The notes beneath the pieces were generated by a model. It saw only the letters and a list, made by a program, of their open reading frames with translations, was not told the DNA's origin and made no database searches. From Nevskiales bacterium (GTDB lineage: Bacteria > Pseudomonadota > Gammaproteobacteria > Steroidobacterales > GCA-2729495), in the NCBI GenBank assembly GCA_011526045.1, contig WYBE01000067.1:62001-126000 (forward strand): a stretch of 64,000 bases of DNA. Direction: 5' to 3'. Position numbers and translations under genes: made by a program. Below, in pieces: positions 50,986-60,583 of this stretch (positions are counted from its first letter, which is position 1; every line of letters starts with the position of its first letter).

Positions 50986-51741
50986 ATGGAACGATGCGAG
51001 GACGAGACGGGCCGCCACGCGCGGCGGACGCGGCCCCCCTGGTGGGCTACCCTGGGCGCGGCGCTGTTTGCTGCGCTGTTCTTCGCCGCGGGTTCCTGGC
51101 AGCTCAACCGCGCCGCGGAGAAGCGTGCGCTGCTCGAGTCATTCGACCGCGCTGCCGCGGCACATCCGATGCCGGCACCGCGCGATGCCGAAGCGATCGC
51201 CACGCTGCGCTATCGGCCGGTCCGGGCCACCGGCCACTTCGACGCCAGTCACCAGGTCCTGCTCGACGCCCGGATTCGCGACGGTCGGGCCGGCTATGAG
51301 GTGCTCACGCCGCTCCTGACCGGCACCGGCGCCATCCTCGTCAACCGGGGCTGGGTTGCCGCCAGCCCCGACCGCAGTCGCCTGCCCGAGATCGGGATCG
51401 ACAGCGGCGAAGTCACGATCCGCGGCATGCTCGATGCGCTGCCGCAGGCAGCGCTCGCCCTCGAACCGGACGAGGGTGCGCAGGCGGCCGGCTGGCCACG
51501 CCGCCTGCTGTACCCGACCACGCAGGACATCAGTGCCGCGCTCGGCTACCCGGTGCGCAATTACCAGATCCTGCTCGCTCCGGACGCTGCGGACGGTTTC
51601 CGGCGCGACTGGCGCCCGGTCCTGCTCGCGCCACAGCAGCACCTGGGCTATGCCGTGCAGTGGTTCGCGCTGGCGGCAACGGTGGTCGTAATCTATGCGG
51701 CCCTTGGTTTTCGCAGGACCGCTCCCGCGGATCGCACATGA
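50986..51741 (+). CDS. surf1: SURF1 family oxidase assembly protein
   Basis: A 251-residue protein that helps insert haem a into subunit I. Two membrane helices flank a periplasmic domain: an N-terminal one (WWATLGAALFAALFFAAGSWQLNRAAEK, with the SURF1 GxWQLxR motif) and a C-terminal one (YAVQWFALAATVVVIYAALGFRR). Between them are RYRPVRATGHFD, GAILVNRGWV and NYQILLAP. The start is the ATG at 50986. The stop overlaps the next gene by 4 bp. Confidence 0.95.
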   Translation: MERCEDETGRHARRTRPPWWATLGAALFAALFFAAGSWQLNRAAEKRALLESFDRAAAAHPMPAPRDAEAIATLRYRPVRATGHFDASHQVLLDARIRDGRAGYEVLTPLLTGTGAILVNRGWVAASPDRSRLPEIGIDSGEVTIRGMLDALPQAALALEPDEGAQAAGWPRRLLYPTTQDISAALGYPVRNYQILLAPDAADGFRRDWRPVLLAPQQHLGYAVQWFALAATVVVIYAALGFRRTAPADRT

Positions 51742-52310
51742 TCGACCCGGTACAACGTGGACGGCGCACGCTCGTGCTGCTCGCCATCGTCTTTCTCGGC
51801 CCCATGGCCGTCGCCATGGCGCTGTACTTCAGCAACTTCCAGTGGCGCCCGCAGGGCACCACCGAGCACGGAGTGCTGTACCGGCCGGCGCGCCCCGTGG
51901 CGGTGCTCGGCCCAACCGGCAATCCGGGCGAGGACGCGCCCCGGGGCAAGTGGGCCCTCATTTATATCGGGCCGGGCGCCTGCCCGGCCGAGTGCCGGCA
52001 GGCCCTGATCGCCATGCGGCAGGTACGCCGCGCGCTCGGTCGCGACCTCGACCGCATCGAGCGCCTGTTCGTGGTGACCACGGGCGCACCCGACACCGCG
52101 TTTCTCGAGTCCGAGCACGACGGCATCAAAATCATTACCGATGGCAACGCAGTGGCAGAAATTGTCACAATTGCAGGTGATATCGGCGAGGGCGACTTAC
52201 TCCTGGCCGACCCGCTGGGCAATCTCGTGATGCGCTACCCGGCCGGCACGCCGATGAAGGGTATCCACGCGGACCTCCAGCGCCTGCTGAAAATCTCGAC
52301 AATTGGCTGA
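51738..52310 (+). CDS. Sco/thioredoxin-like oxidase assembly protein
   Basis: A 190-residue membrane-anchored protein with one N-terminal helix (TLVLLAIVFLGPMAVAMALYF). The periplasmic domain has a thioredoxin/Sco look: KWALIYIGPGACPAECRQALIAMRQVRRALG, in which CPAEC is a CxxxC copper- or thiol-site, followed by DRIERLFVVTTG and GDLLLADPLGNLVMRYP. The distal His typical of Sco proteins is not obvious, so copper delivery is uncertain. Overlaps surf1 by 4 bp; ctaA follows 43 bp later. Confidence 0.85.
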   Translation: MIDPVQRGRRTLVLLAIVFLGPMAVAMALYFSNFQWRPQGTTEHGVLYRPARPVAVLGPTGNPGEDAPRGKWALIYIGPGACPAECRQALIAMRQVRRALGRDLDRIERLFVVTTGAPDTAFLESEHDGIKIITDGNAVAEIVTIAGDIGEGDLLLADPLGNLVMRYPAGTPMKGIHADLQRLLKISTIG

Positions 52311-52353
52311 TCGCCGCCGACGCGGCTCACGACAGACCCGGGGAAGAAACCAC

Positions 52354-53376
52354 ATGTACGACTGGTACCGCAGACTGCTCTACCTGGCGGTGACGCTCGC
52401 ACTGACCGTCGTCGTGCTCGGTGCCTGGGTGCGCCTGACGGATGCGGGCCTCGGCTGCCCGGATTGGCCGGGCTGCTACGGGCAGCTCACCGTGCCCGAC
52501 GAAGCGCACGAGCATGCGTCGGCCGCGGCGGCGTTCCCCGACCGGCCGCTCGACCCGACCAAGGCCCGCAACGAGATGATCCATCGCTATGTCGCCACCA
52601 CGCTGGGGCTGGCGATCCTCGGTATCGCCGGCATCGCCGTGGCCAACCGACGCGATCCGCGCCAGCCGCTGATCCTGCCGCTCGTGCTGCTCGCGACCGT
52701 GGTGTTCCAGGGGCTGCTCGGCATGTGGACCGTGACGCTGCTGGTGAAGCCGTTGATCGTCGTGGCGCACCTGATCGGCGGGCTCACCACGCTGAGCATG
52801 ACCTTCTGGTTGATCCTGGAGGCAGCCCGCCAGCCGCCACGATCGGCGGTGCGCGCCGGGCGGGCCGCCTTTGTGCCGGCGGTGATTGCGCTCGCGGTGC
52901 TCGCCGCGCAGATCGCGCTTGGCGGCTGGACCAGTTCCAACTACGCCGCGCTCGCCTGTCCCGACCTGCCCAGGTGCACGGGCGAATGGTGGCCGGACGG
53001 CGCCGATTTCAGTGAGGCATTCATTCTCTGGCGCGGCCTTGGCGTGAACTACGAAGGCGGCGTACTCGACGCCACCGCCAGGGTCGCCATTCACTTTACC
53101 CACCGGCTCGGCGCGCTGTTGACGCTTGTCGTGCTCATCATCGTCGGCGGCCGTGCGACACGCCGGCACGTGCATTCCGCCCCGGTGGTGGCCGCCGGCT
53201 GGCTGGTGCTTGGGGCGGTGACCCTGCAGATGATCCTCGGCATCAGCACCGTCTGGTTCGGGCTGCCGCTGTGGGTCGCGACCGCGCACAATGGTGGCGC
53301 GGCGCTGCTGCTACTCTCCGTGATCAACCTGAATCACGCCGCCTCGTACCGGCGCTCGCCGGCGCGCGCGTTCTGA
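52354..53376 (+). CDS. ctaA: Heme A synthase (CtaA/COX15)
   Basis: A 340-residue, eight-helix membrane enzyme that oxidises the methyl group of haem O to the formyl of haem A. The N-terminus RLTDAGLGCPDWPGCYG, NEMIHRYVATTLG and the second-half repeat (QIALGGWTSSNYAALACPDLPRCTGEWWP, IHFTHRLGALLT) carry the paired histidines and Cys pairs of the family. The start is ATG 52354. The usual partner ctaB/cyoE (haem O synthase) does not follow; uvrD does. Confidence 0.96.
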   Translation: MYDWYRRLLYLAVTLALTVVVLGAWVRLTDAGLGCPDWPGCYGQLTVPDEAHEHASAAAAFPDRPLDPTKARNEMIHRYVATTLGLAILGIAGIAVANRRDPRQPLILPLVLLATVVFQGLLGMWTVTLLVKPLIVVAHLIGGLTTLSMTFWLILEAARQPPRSAVRAGRAAFVPAVIALAVLAAQIALGGWTSSNYAALACPDLPRCTGEWWPDGADFSEAFILWRGLGVNYEGGVLDATARVAIHFTHRLGALLTLVVLIIVGGRATRRHVHSAPVVAAGWLVLGAVTLQMILGISTVWFGLPLWVATAHNGGAALLLLSVINLNHAASYRRSPARAF

Positions 53377-53419
53377 CCGGCAACCGATAGCCACCGCGCT
53401 ACGCTGCTAGACTGCCGCG

Positions 53420-55588
53420 ATGGACGTCACGCCCATTCTCGCGCCGCTGAACGACGCCCAGCGCGAAGCGGTCACCGCGCCCGCCGGCCCGGTGCTGGTG
53501 GTCGCCGGAGCGGGCAGCGGCAAGACACGCGTGCTGGTGCATCGCATCGCCTGGCTGATCGAGGTGGAGAACGTCTCGCCGTTTGGCATCCTCGCGGTCA
53601 CCTTCACCAACAAGGCGGCGGCCGAGATGCGCAGCCGCATCGAGGCGCTGCTCGGTATTCCGGTCGACAACCTCTGGGTCGGCACCTTTCACGGGCTGGC
53701 GCACCGGCTGCTGCGCCGTCACTGGCGTGAAGCGGGTCTTCCCCAGGGATTCCAGATTCTCGATTCCGAGGACCAGCTGCGCCTCATCCGGCGCATCCTC
53801 AAAGGGCTGGAACTCGACGAGGCAAGCTGGGTGCCGCGCGAGATCCAGTGGTTCATCAACGGCCAGAAGGACGAGGGACGCCGCCCCGACCAGCTGCGCG
53901 ACGAGGGCGACGGCAACCGCCGGCAGCTCATCCACCTCTACCGCATGTACCAGGACAGCTGCGAGCGATCCGGGCTGGTGGATTTTGCCGAACTCCTGCT
54001 GCGCGCCCGGGAACTGTGGCAGAACCACCCGGAGCTGCTCGATACCTACCGCCGGCGCTTCCGGCACATCCTGGTGGACGAGTTCCAGGACACGAACGCC
54101 ATCCAGTACGATTGGCTGCGGCTGCTTGCGGGCGAAACCGGCATTCCATTCGCCGTTGGTGACGATGATCAGTCGATCTACCGCTGGCGCGGCGCGCGCA
54201 CCGAGCACCTCAACCGCTTCCGCCAGGATTTCCCCGGCGCGCGAATGGTGAAGCTGGAACAGAACTACCGCTCGACCGGCACCATACTCGAGGCGGCCAA
54301 CGCGCTCATCGGCCATAACAACGGCCGCATCGGCAAGCAGCTTTGGACCGAGAGCGGCGCCGGCGCGCCGATCCGGCTGTTCAGCGCCTACAACGAACGC
54401 GATGAGGCGCAGTTCGTCGTCGAGCGGATTCGTGCGGCGGTGGCGGATGGCCAGCGCCGCGCGGATCATGCCGTGCTGTACCGATCCAATGCCCAGTCGC
54501 GAGCGTTCGAAGAGGCGCTGCTCCACGCCGGCATGCCCTATCGCGTCTATGGCGGACTGCGCTTCTTCGAGCGCGCGGAGATCAAGGACGCCCTCGCTTA
54601 CCTGCGCCTGCTCGCCAACCGCGACGACGATCCCTCCTTCGAACGGGTGGTCAACCTGCCCACGCGCGGCATCGGCGCGCGCACCATGGATGAGGTCCGC
54701 GGCTACGCCCGCGCCAACGCGATCTCGTTGTGGCGCTCGGCACAGTCAGCCGCCGGCGGGCAGCTCACCGGGCGCGCCGCCAGCGCGGTCTTCGAGTTTC
54801 TCGCGCTGGTGGACACCATGGACCGCGACAGCCGCGAGTTGCCGCTGCACGAGCGGGTGGACCATGTGACCACACGCTCCGGCCTGATCGAGCACTTTCG
54901 CAAGGAGGTGCGCGAGCGCTCTGAGGCGCGCATCGAGAATCTCGAGGAACTCGTGAGCGCCGCCCGCAGCTTTGATGCCGACACGACCGAAGACGCCGAG
55001 GACATGCCGGCGCTCGATGCCTTTCTCGCCCACGCGGCATTGGAGTCCGGCGACACGGAAGGCAACGACTGGGACGACTGCGTCCAGCTCATGACGATGC
55101 ACTCGGCCAAAGGCCTCGAGTTCCCGGTGGTGTTCATCGCCGGGATGGAGGACGGGCTGTTCCCGCACCGGCGCACGCTGGAAGACCCGGATGGCCTCGA
55201 GGAGGAGCGACGGTTGTGCTACGTGGGTGCGACCCGCGCCATGCGCGAGCTCTACCTGACCTGCGCCGAACAGCGCCGGCTGCACGGCGTGGACAGTGTC
55301 GGTCAGCCCTCGCGGTTCATCGGGGAGATCCCCGGGCGGCTGATCGAGGAGGTGCGCCCGCGTATCCGGGTATCGAGGCCGGTGTTCCGCCGCCAGGCCG
55401 CGACAGCGGCCTTGAGCGACCCGGAAGCACCCGTGCGCCTCGGGCAACGCGTGCGCCATGGCAAGTTCGGAGAAGGCATCGTGCTCAACTGCGAGGGGGC
55501 GGGCGCGCACGCGCGGGTGCAGGTGAACTTCGAGAGTTGCGGAGCCAAGTGGCTGGTGATGTCGTACGCCAATCTCGAGCTGATGTAG
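53420..55588 (+). CDS. uvrD: DNA helicase II (UvrD)
   Basis: A 722-residue SF1A 3'-to-5' helicase used in nucleotide excision and mismatch repair. Motif I is AGAGSGKT, motif II is VDEFQDTNAIQ, motif III is GDDDQSIYRWRGA, motif IV is LEQNYRST, motif V is MTMHSAKGLEF and motif VI is YVGATRAM. The C-terminal Tudor-like RNAP-binding segment (RLGQRVRHGKFGEGIVLN) is present. No CTGT-N8-ACAG LexA box is evident in the 43-bp upstream gap. trkA starts 14 bp downstream. Confidence 0.97.
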   Translation: MDVTPILAPLNDAQREAVTAPAGPVLVVAGAGSGKTRVLVHRIAWLIEVENVSPFGILAVTFTNKAAAEMRSRIEALLGIPVDNLWVGTFHGLAHRLLRRHWREAGLPQGFQILDSEDQLRLIRRILKGLELDEASWVPREIQWFINGQKDEGRRPDQLRDEGDGNRRQLIHLYRMYQDSCERSGLVDFAELLLRARELWQNHPELLDTYRRRFRHILVDEFQDTNAIQYDWLRLLAGETGIPFAVGDDDQSIYRWRGARTEHLNRFRQDFPGARMVKLEQNYRSTGTILEAANALIGHNNGRIGKQLWTESGAGAPIRLFSAYNERDEAQFVVERIRAAVADGQRRADHAVLYRSNAQSRAFEEALLHAGMPYRVYGGLRFFERAEIKDALAYLRLLANRDDDPSFERVVNLPTRGIGARTMDEVRGYARANAISLWRSAQSAAGGQLTGRAASAVFEFLALVDTMDRDSRELPLHERVDHVTTRSGLIEHFRKEVRERSEARIENLEELVSAARSFDADTTEDAEDMPALDAFLAHAALESGDTEGNDWDDCVQLMTMHSAKGLEFPVVFIAGMEDGLFPHRRTLEDPDGLEEERRLCYVGATRAMRELYLTCAEQRRLHGVDSVGQPSRFIGEIPGRLIEEVRPRIRVSRPVFRRQAATAALSDPEAPVRLGQRVRHGKFGEGIVLNCEGAGAHARVQVNFESCGAKWLVMSYANLELM

Positions 55589-55602
55589 AATCCTGCAGGC
55601 AC

Positions 55603-56979
55603 ATGAAGATCCTCATCCTCGGCGCCGGCCAGGTCGGATCCACGGCCGCCTTCCAGCTCGCCCGACAGGAGGCCAACGAGGTCACCATCGTCGATCAGGA
55701 CCCGGCTGTGCTGCGCGAATTGCAGGACCGGCTCGACGTACGCACAGTGGTCGGCCACGCCGCCTACCCGGCGACGCTCGAACGGGCCGGCGCACCCGAC
55801 GCCGACATGATCATCGCGCTCACCAGCAGCGACGAAGTGAACATGGTCGCCTGCCAGGTGGCGCAGAACCTGTTCGGCATCGACACGAAGATCGCCCGCG
55901 TGCGCGCCGCCGAGTACATCGCGGTGCCGGAGCTGTTCAAGCCCGGGGCGATGCCCATCGATGTGCGGATCAGCCCCGAGCAGCTGGTGACGCAGTACAT
56001 CCAGCAGCTCATCCAGTACCGCGGCTCCTTCGAAGTGCTGGATTTCGCCGATGGGCGCGTCCGGCTCGTCGGCATTCGCACGCGCCGCGACGGCCTGCTG
56101 GTCAACCAGCGCATCCGCGATCTGCGTGCGCACGTACCCGATGCCCAGGTGCGTATCGCAGCGATCTACCGCGACGGCCAGAGCGTGCCGGTCGAGGGCG
56201 ACACGCTGATCCGGGAGCACGATGAGGTGTTCTTCATTGCCGCCCGCGACGATATCCGGGCGGTGATGGCCGAGATGCGCAAGCTCGAGCCGCCGGCACG
56301 CCGCGTGGTGATCGCCGGCGGTGGCAACATCGGGCTGCGCCTCGCCTCCGCGCTCGAGGATTCGAACAACGTCAAGGTGATCGAGCGGGATCGCGAACGC
56401 GCGCGACGCATCTCCGAGCGCCTCAGCAAGGCGATCGTGCTCTGCGGTGATGCCGCCGACGAAGAACTGCTGCTCGAGGAGAATATCGACGCCGCTGACG
56501 TGTTCGTCTCCGTAACCAATGCCGACGAAGCCAATATCCTCTCCGCGATGCTCGCCAAGGATCTCGGTTGCAATAAAGTGATGGCGCTCATCAACCGGCC
56601 GTCCTACGCGGAGATGATGGAGAAGAGCACGATCGACGTCGCCATTTCACCGCAGCAGATCACCATCGGCACGCTCCTCGCTCTGGCCCGGCGCGGCGAC
56701 ATGGTGCGGGTTCACTCCCTGCGGCGCGGACGCGCCGAGGCCATCGAGGCGATTGCGCACGGTACGGCGGAGAACTCCCGGGTGGTCGGCAGGCGCATCG
56801 ACCAGATCAGCCTGCCGCCTGGCTGCAGTTTCAACATCATCATCCGCCACGACCGGGTGATGGAGGTCCACCACGACACGGTGGTGCAGTCCGATGATCA
56901 CGTGATCCTTTTTCTCACCGACCGCCGGCAGGTCGAGCAGGTTGAACGGTTGTTTCAGCTTTCCGGCCGTTTCCGTTAG
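55603..56979 (+). CDS. trkA: Trk K+ uptake regulator TrkA
   Basis: A 458-residue cytoplasmic gating protein for the TrkH channel. It has two RCK_N/RCK_C halves. The first nucleotide-binding motif is GAGQVGSTAA (near residue 7), the second GGGNIGLRLA (near residue 239). Each is followed by the Asp/Glu that holds NAD(H) ribose (VDQDP, IERDRERA), and each half ends in a RCK_C domain. The frame extends upstream over uvrD without meaning. trkH follows 12 bp later. Confidence 0.97.
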   Translation: MKILILGAGQVGSTAAFQLARQEANEVTIVDQDPAVLRELQDRLDVRTVVGHAAYPATLERAGAPDADMIIALTSSDEVNMVACQVAQNLFGIDTKIARVRAAEYIAVPELFKPGAMPIDVRISPEQLVTQYIQQLIQYRGSFEVLDFADGRVRLVGIRTRRDGLLVNQRIRDLRAHVPDAQVRIAAIYRDGQSVPVEGDTLIREHDEVFFIAARDDIRAVMAEMRKLEPPARRVVIAGGGNIGLRLASALEDSNNVKVIERDRERARRISERLSKAIVLCGDAADEELLLEENIDAADVFVSVTNADEANILSAMLAKDLGCNKVMALINRPSYAEMMEKSTIDVAISPQQITIGTLLALARRGDMVRVHSLRRGRAEAIEAIAHGTAENSRVVGRRIDQISLPPGCSFNIIIRHDRVMEVHHDTVVQSDDHVILFLTDRRQVEQVERLFQLSGRFR

Positions 56980-56991
56980 TCCGTTCCAGCG

Positions 56992-58443
56992 ATGCACGTC
57001 AAGGTCGTCCAGCAAATCCTCGGGCTGCTGCTGATGCTGTTCAGCCTGAGCATGCTGCCGCCGGTGTTCGTTTCCGCCTGGCACCAGGACGGCTCTGCGG
57101 CGGCATTCGTCTCCGGGTTCCTGGTGACGCTGCTGACCGGTCTGGCCATCTGGGCGCCCGTGCGCGGCAAAAGCCGCGATCTGCGCACGCGCGACGGCTT
57201 CCTGGTCGTGGCCGGTTTCTGGACGCTGCTGGGTTTGTTCGGCGCCGCTCCGCTGGTGTTCGCCGAACACCCGGCCATGAGCCTCACCGACGCGGTGTTC
57301 GAAGCCGTCTCCGGCCTGACGACGACCGGCGCGACAGTCCTGGTCGGCCTCGACACCCTGCCACCGGCGATCCTGTACTACCGTGCCCAGCTCCACTGGC
57401 TCGGGGGCATGGGCATCGTCGTGCTGGCGGTCGCGGTGCTGCCCATGCTGGGCGTCGGTGGCGCCCAGCTTTATCGCGCGGAGACTCCCGGCGCGGTCAA
57501 GGATGCCAAGCTGACGCCGCGCATCACGGAAACCGCCAAGGCGCTGTGGATCGTATACCTCGGCCTGACGATTGCCTGCACGCTGGCGTTCTGGCTGGCC
57601 GGCATGAGCCTGTTCGACGCCATCTGTCACAGCTTTGCCACGCTCGCAACCGGGGGCTTCTCAACGCACGACGCGAGCCTCGGCTTTTTCCAGAGTCCCC
57701 TGATCAACGGCATTGCGATCGTCTTCATGGTGCTCGCCGGCGCCAACTTCACCCTGCACTTCCTGGTGTTCCAGTCGCGCAGCCTGCGCAACTACTGGCG
57801 TGATGCGGAGTTCAAGGGCTATCTCGGCATTCTCGGTGCATCGAGCCTGTTCATCGCGACTTACCTGCTCGTCACCGGCCACTACGACGATCTGCCGAGG
57901 GCGTTACTCGACGCGACCTTCCACGTCGTCTCCAACATGACGACGACCGGTTTCACGACAACGGACTTCTCGGTCTGGCCCGGCACCCTGCCCGTGATGC
58001 TGGTGTTCATCATGTTCATCGGCGGCTGTGGCGGTTCGACCACCGGCGGCATCAAAGTCATGCGCTGGTTGCTGCTCTACCGGCAGGGCGCGCGCGAGGT
58101 TGCCCGGCTCATTCACCCGGCTGCCGAGATTCCGGTGCGCTTAGGGGGCAGCGTGATCCCGCAGCGGGTGGTCGATGCGGTGTGGGGATTTTTTGCGATC
58201 TACGTGACCTTGTTCAGCGTGCTGATGCTGATTCTGCTCGCCACGGGCGTGGATCAGGTCACGGCCTTTTCCGCGATTGCCACGTGCATCAACAATGTCG
58301 GCCCCGGTCTCGGCGACGTGGTGTCCAACTTCACCGCCATCAATGACGTCGACAAGTGGGTATGCGTGCTGGCCATGCTGCTGGGGCGCCTGGAGATCTT
58401 CACGCTGTTCGTCCTGATCTCACCCGCCTTCTGGCGTCGCTGA
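56992..58443 (+). CDS. trkH: Trk K+ uptake channel TrkH
   Basis: A 483-residue membrane subunit of the Trk potassium transporter. It has four pore repeats with selectivity loops: SGLTTTGATV, FATLATGGFSTHD, NMTTTGFTTTDF and TCINNVGPGL. The intramembrane gate loop region GGCGGSTTGGIKVMR lies in the third repeat. About ten membrane helices are evident. It forms a two-gene operon with trkA, which gates it in response to nucleotides. Confidence 0.97.
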   Translation: MHVKVVQQILGLLLMLFSLSMLPPVFVSAWHQDGSAAAFVSGFLVTLLTGLAIWAPVRGKSRDLRTRDGFLVVAGFWTLLGLFGAAPLVFAEHPAMSLTDAVFEAVSGLTTTGATVLVGLDTLPPAILYYRAQLHWLGGMGIVVLAVAVLPMLGVGGAQLYRAETPGAVKDAKLTPRITETAKALWIVYLGLTIACTLAFWLAGMSLFDAICHSFATLATGGFSTHDASLGFFQSPLINGIAIVFMVLAGANFTLHFLVFQSRSLRNYWRDAEFKGYLGILGASSLFIATYLLVTGHYDDLPRALLDATFHVVSNMTTTGFTTTDFSVWPGTLPVMLVFIMFIGGCGGSTTGGIKVMRWLLLYRQGAREVARLIHPAAEIPVRLGGSVIPQRVVDAVWGFFAIYVTLFSVLMLILLATGVDQVTAFSAIATCINNVGPGLGDVVSNFTAINDVDKWVCVLAMLLGRLEIFTLFVLISPAFWRR

Positions 58444-58577
58444 GCCGGCTCCGTTCTTTCGACGCCACGTCCACTCTGCGGGCGCCTGTTCGGCGACGCA
58501 ACTGACCCACGTCAAGACAGGGCCGGTGGTGCAGGTCTGCAATGACCGCGCGACGCAGAAAAATCGGGAGAGACGCG

Positions 58578-59693
58578 ATGTACATCAATTTCTGGTACCC
58601 AATGGCGCGCAGCGAGGACGTCAAGAACGACACACCATTTCGCATGCGGGTGCTGGGACTGCGCTTCGTCGCCTTCCGCGACGACAAGGGCAAGGCGCAC
58701 GTGTTGCACGACGTGTGCACTCACCGCGGCGGATCGCTCGGCAAAGGCTGGGTGCGCGACAACACCGTCGTTTGTCCATACCACGGCTGGCGATTCAGCG
58801 GCGACGGCCGGTGCTCGCACATACCGAGCCTGCCCGACGAGACGCCTCCGGCCAGGGCGAAGGTGGACAGCTACCCGGTACAAGAGAAGTACGGGATCGT
58901 GTTCGCCTTCCTCGGCGACCTGCCCGAGAGTGAGCGCCCACCGCTGCACGAGATCGAGGAATACGACGCGCCAGGCTGGCGCGCCAACCGGCTCACGGTG
59001 TTCGAGGTACCCGCCTACTACGAACGCTCCATGGAGAACGGCCTCGATCCGTCACACAACGAGTTCGTCCACCCGGCCCAGGGGTCGCCCAACATGAATC
59101 CGGACCTGCGCAAGAAGCCGCTGGCCGTGGAGAACGTCCCCTGGGGCAGCAGGTTCCTCATTCGCTTCGAGAACAAGGAAGAGCACAAGGGCACCAAGGC
59201 GTTGCACGACAAGGAAACACTGGTGGACGAGGTCACGGCCGGCTCCGGCCACGTCGGGCCGAACCAGATGATTACCTGGATCCGCTTCTCCGAGAAGAAC
59301 ATGTTCCACCAGTACTTCTTCGAGGCGCCGATCGACGAGACACGCACGCGGATATTCTTCGTCAACATGCGCACGTTCATGCTCGATCCTGCCAACGACG
59401 AGCGTATCGGCAAGGTGAACCTCGTGGTCGCACAGGAGGACATCGATATCCTCGGTGAACTCGACCCGGTACAGACCCCGGACACGACGACCCGGGAGGT
59501 GCTGGTGCCTTCAGACCGGGCCATCGTCACCTATCGCGAGTGGCTGAAGAAGTTTGACCAGAAGGGCTGGCGCATCGACATCGATACGCTGAAGGCCAGG
59601 CGGGGCAAAGTCGCATTCGCCGTGCCCTGCCCGGGCCGGCGCACCTCAGGCAACTGGGTGCTCGACCCGGTGCCGCTGCTCCCGGCCGGGTAG
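58578..59693 (+). CDS. Rieske non-haem iron oxygenase, alpha-subunit type
   Basis: A 371-residue ring-hydroxylating or O-demethylating oxygenase. The Rieske [2Fe-2S] motif is CTHRGG...CPYHGW (Cys47, His49, Cys66, His69). The mononuclear iron site is NGLDPSHNEFVHP (His160, His165), with a later Asp expected to complete it. The pattern and length are closer to single-component vanillate demethylase/pheophorbide oxygenase-like enzymes than to dioxygenase alpha subunits. No reductase or ferredoxin gene is adjacent, so electrons must come from elsewhere. The start at 58578 has GGGAGAG upstream. A GGCCGG-GTAG-CCGGCC hairpin spans the stop codon. Substrate unknown. Confidence 0.9.
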   Translation: MYINFWYPMARSEDVKNDTPFRMRVLGLRFVAFRDDKGKAHVLHDVCTHRGGSLGKGWVRDNTVVCPYHGWRFSGDGRCSHIPSLPDETPPARAKVDSYPVQEKYGIVFAFLGDLPESERPPLHEIEEYDAPGWRANRLTVFEVPAYYERSMENGLDPSHNEFVHPAQGSPNMNPDLRKKPLAVENVPWGSRFLIRFENKEEHKGTKALHDKETLVDEVTAGSGHVGPNQMITWIRFSEKNMFHQYFFEAPIDETRTRIFFVNMRTFMLDPANDERIGKVNLVVAQEDIDILGELDPVQTPDTTTREVLVPSDRAIVTYREWLKKFDQKGWRIDIDTLKARRGKVAFAVPCPGRRTSGNWVLDPVPLLPAG

Positions 59694-60137
59694 CCGGCCG
59701 GCAATGCCCCTCCTGGTTGGGGGGGCCAAGGTCCGCGGCTGATGCAGCCCCGGCGGCTGGTCCGGGCACAGGCACCACACCCGTGCGGGCCGGTCCGCCG
59801 ACGGATTGGCCGGCAGCGCCAGGAATCCGCGCCGGTTGTGCACGGGCCGCGCGGGCGCACCAGCACCGCCGACCGAGGATCGTACCCGTCGATTTTCGCG
59901 GCACGGGCAGGGCGTGCGTCACTGCCGCAGTGATTACGATCCTGCGCTCCGATAAGGCTCGCGGTTTCAATCGAATACGCGGCATTGATCGAACACTGCA
60001 AAACCACGGGAAAACCAGCATCTAATGGCGCAGGGAATTTTTTCGCAACTCTTGCTTGGCTACAGCAAATCCGTGTTTATACTTGCGCCCCGTAACCCGA
60101 ACTCTCACTCTTGAACCCTCCCGAAGGAGTACAACAA
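59694..60137. other. Long gap before HU-like gene; only its promoter is recognisable
   Basis: About 440 bp without a credible gene; the frames on both strands are Pro/Arg/Ala-rich and lack homology. The right third is more AT-rich and holds the promoter of the HU-like gene. I see no tRNA or known RNA motif here. Confidence 0.5.
60056..60083 (+). promoter_or_regulatory. Promoter of the HU-like gene
   Basis: TTGGCT (60056-60061) and TATACT (60078-60083) are spaced by 16 bp, giving a leader of about 50 bases before the ATG at 60138. A GAAGGAG ribosome site lies at 60123-60129. Confidence 0.65.
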
Positions 60138-60440
60138 ATGGCAAAAGCACCGACGAAGTCGGACATCCTGAACCAGATCGCCAAGGACACGAAGCTGTCG
60201 CGCAAACAAGCAAGCGCGGTGCTTGAGTCGCTGAGCGGATGCATCAAGAAGAGCCTCCGCAGCAACGGGATTTTCACCGTCCCTGGGCTGATGAAGCTCA
60301 AGGTCATCAAGAAGCCCGCCACCAAGGAGCGGGAAGGCACCAATCCTTTCACCGGCGAAAAGATGACCTTCAAGGCGAAGCCCGCCTCGAAGAAGGTTCG
60401 CATCCTGCCGCTGAAGGCCCTCAAGAACATGGTCAACTGA
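60138..60440 (+). CDS. HU/IHF-family DNA-binding protein
   Basis: A 100-residue nucleoid protein of the HU/IHF superfamily. The helical N-terminus (KSDILNQIAKDTKLSRKQASAVLESLSGCIKKSL) is followed by the beta arm (GIFTVPGLMKLKVIKKPATKEREGTNPFTGEKMTFKAKPASKKVRILPLKALKNMV). The tip has PFTGE where HU has NPxTG, so the DNA-kinking arm is conserved, while the surrounding sequence diverges from classical HupA/HupB. It forms a monocistronic unit with its own promoter and a strong terminator, and may be highly expressed. Confidence 0.95.
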   Translation: MAKAPTKSDILNQIAKDTKLSRKQASAVLESLSGCIKKSLRSNGIFTVPGLMKLKVIKKPATKEREGTNPFTGEKMTFKAKPASKKVRILPLKALKNMVN

Positions 60441-60495
60441 GACCTGCAGACACACGGACTATTTCAGTGGTCGCGCCAGGCGCGATCCGAAGTTA

Positions 60496-60527
60496 CCGGA
60501 GCAGCTCCTGCTGCTCCGGTTTTTTTT
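60496..60527 (+). terminator. Intrinsic terminator after the HU-like gene
   Basis: A 9-bp perfect stem, CCGGAGCAG/CTGCTCCGG (60496-60504 and 60511-60519), is followed by eight T residues (60520-60527). Confidence 0.95.
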
Positions 60528-60583
60528 GGTTGTTTTGCCATTGCCGGGGAGCCACCCCGTCACGAGCCGGAGGCCTTCAGATC

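Noticed and set aside
49452-51203. 583-codon minus-strand frame opposite the asparagine-synthase-like gene
   Set aside because: It would also cover the DUF2909 gene and surf1 start, and shows no homology.
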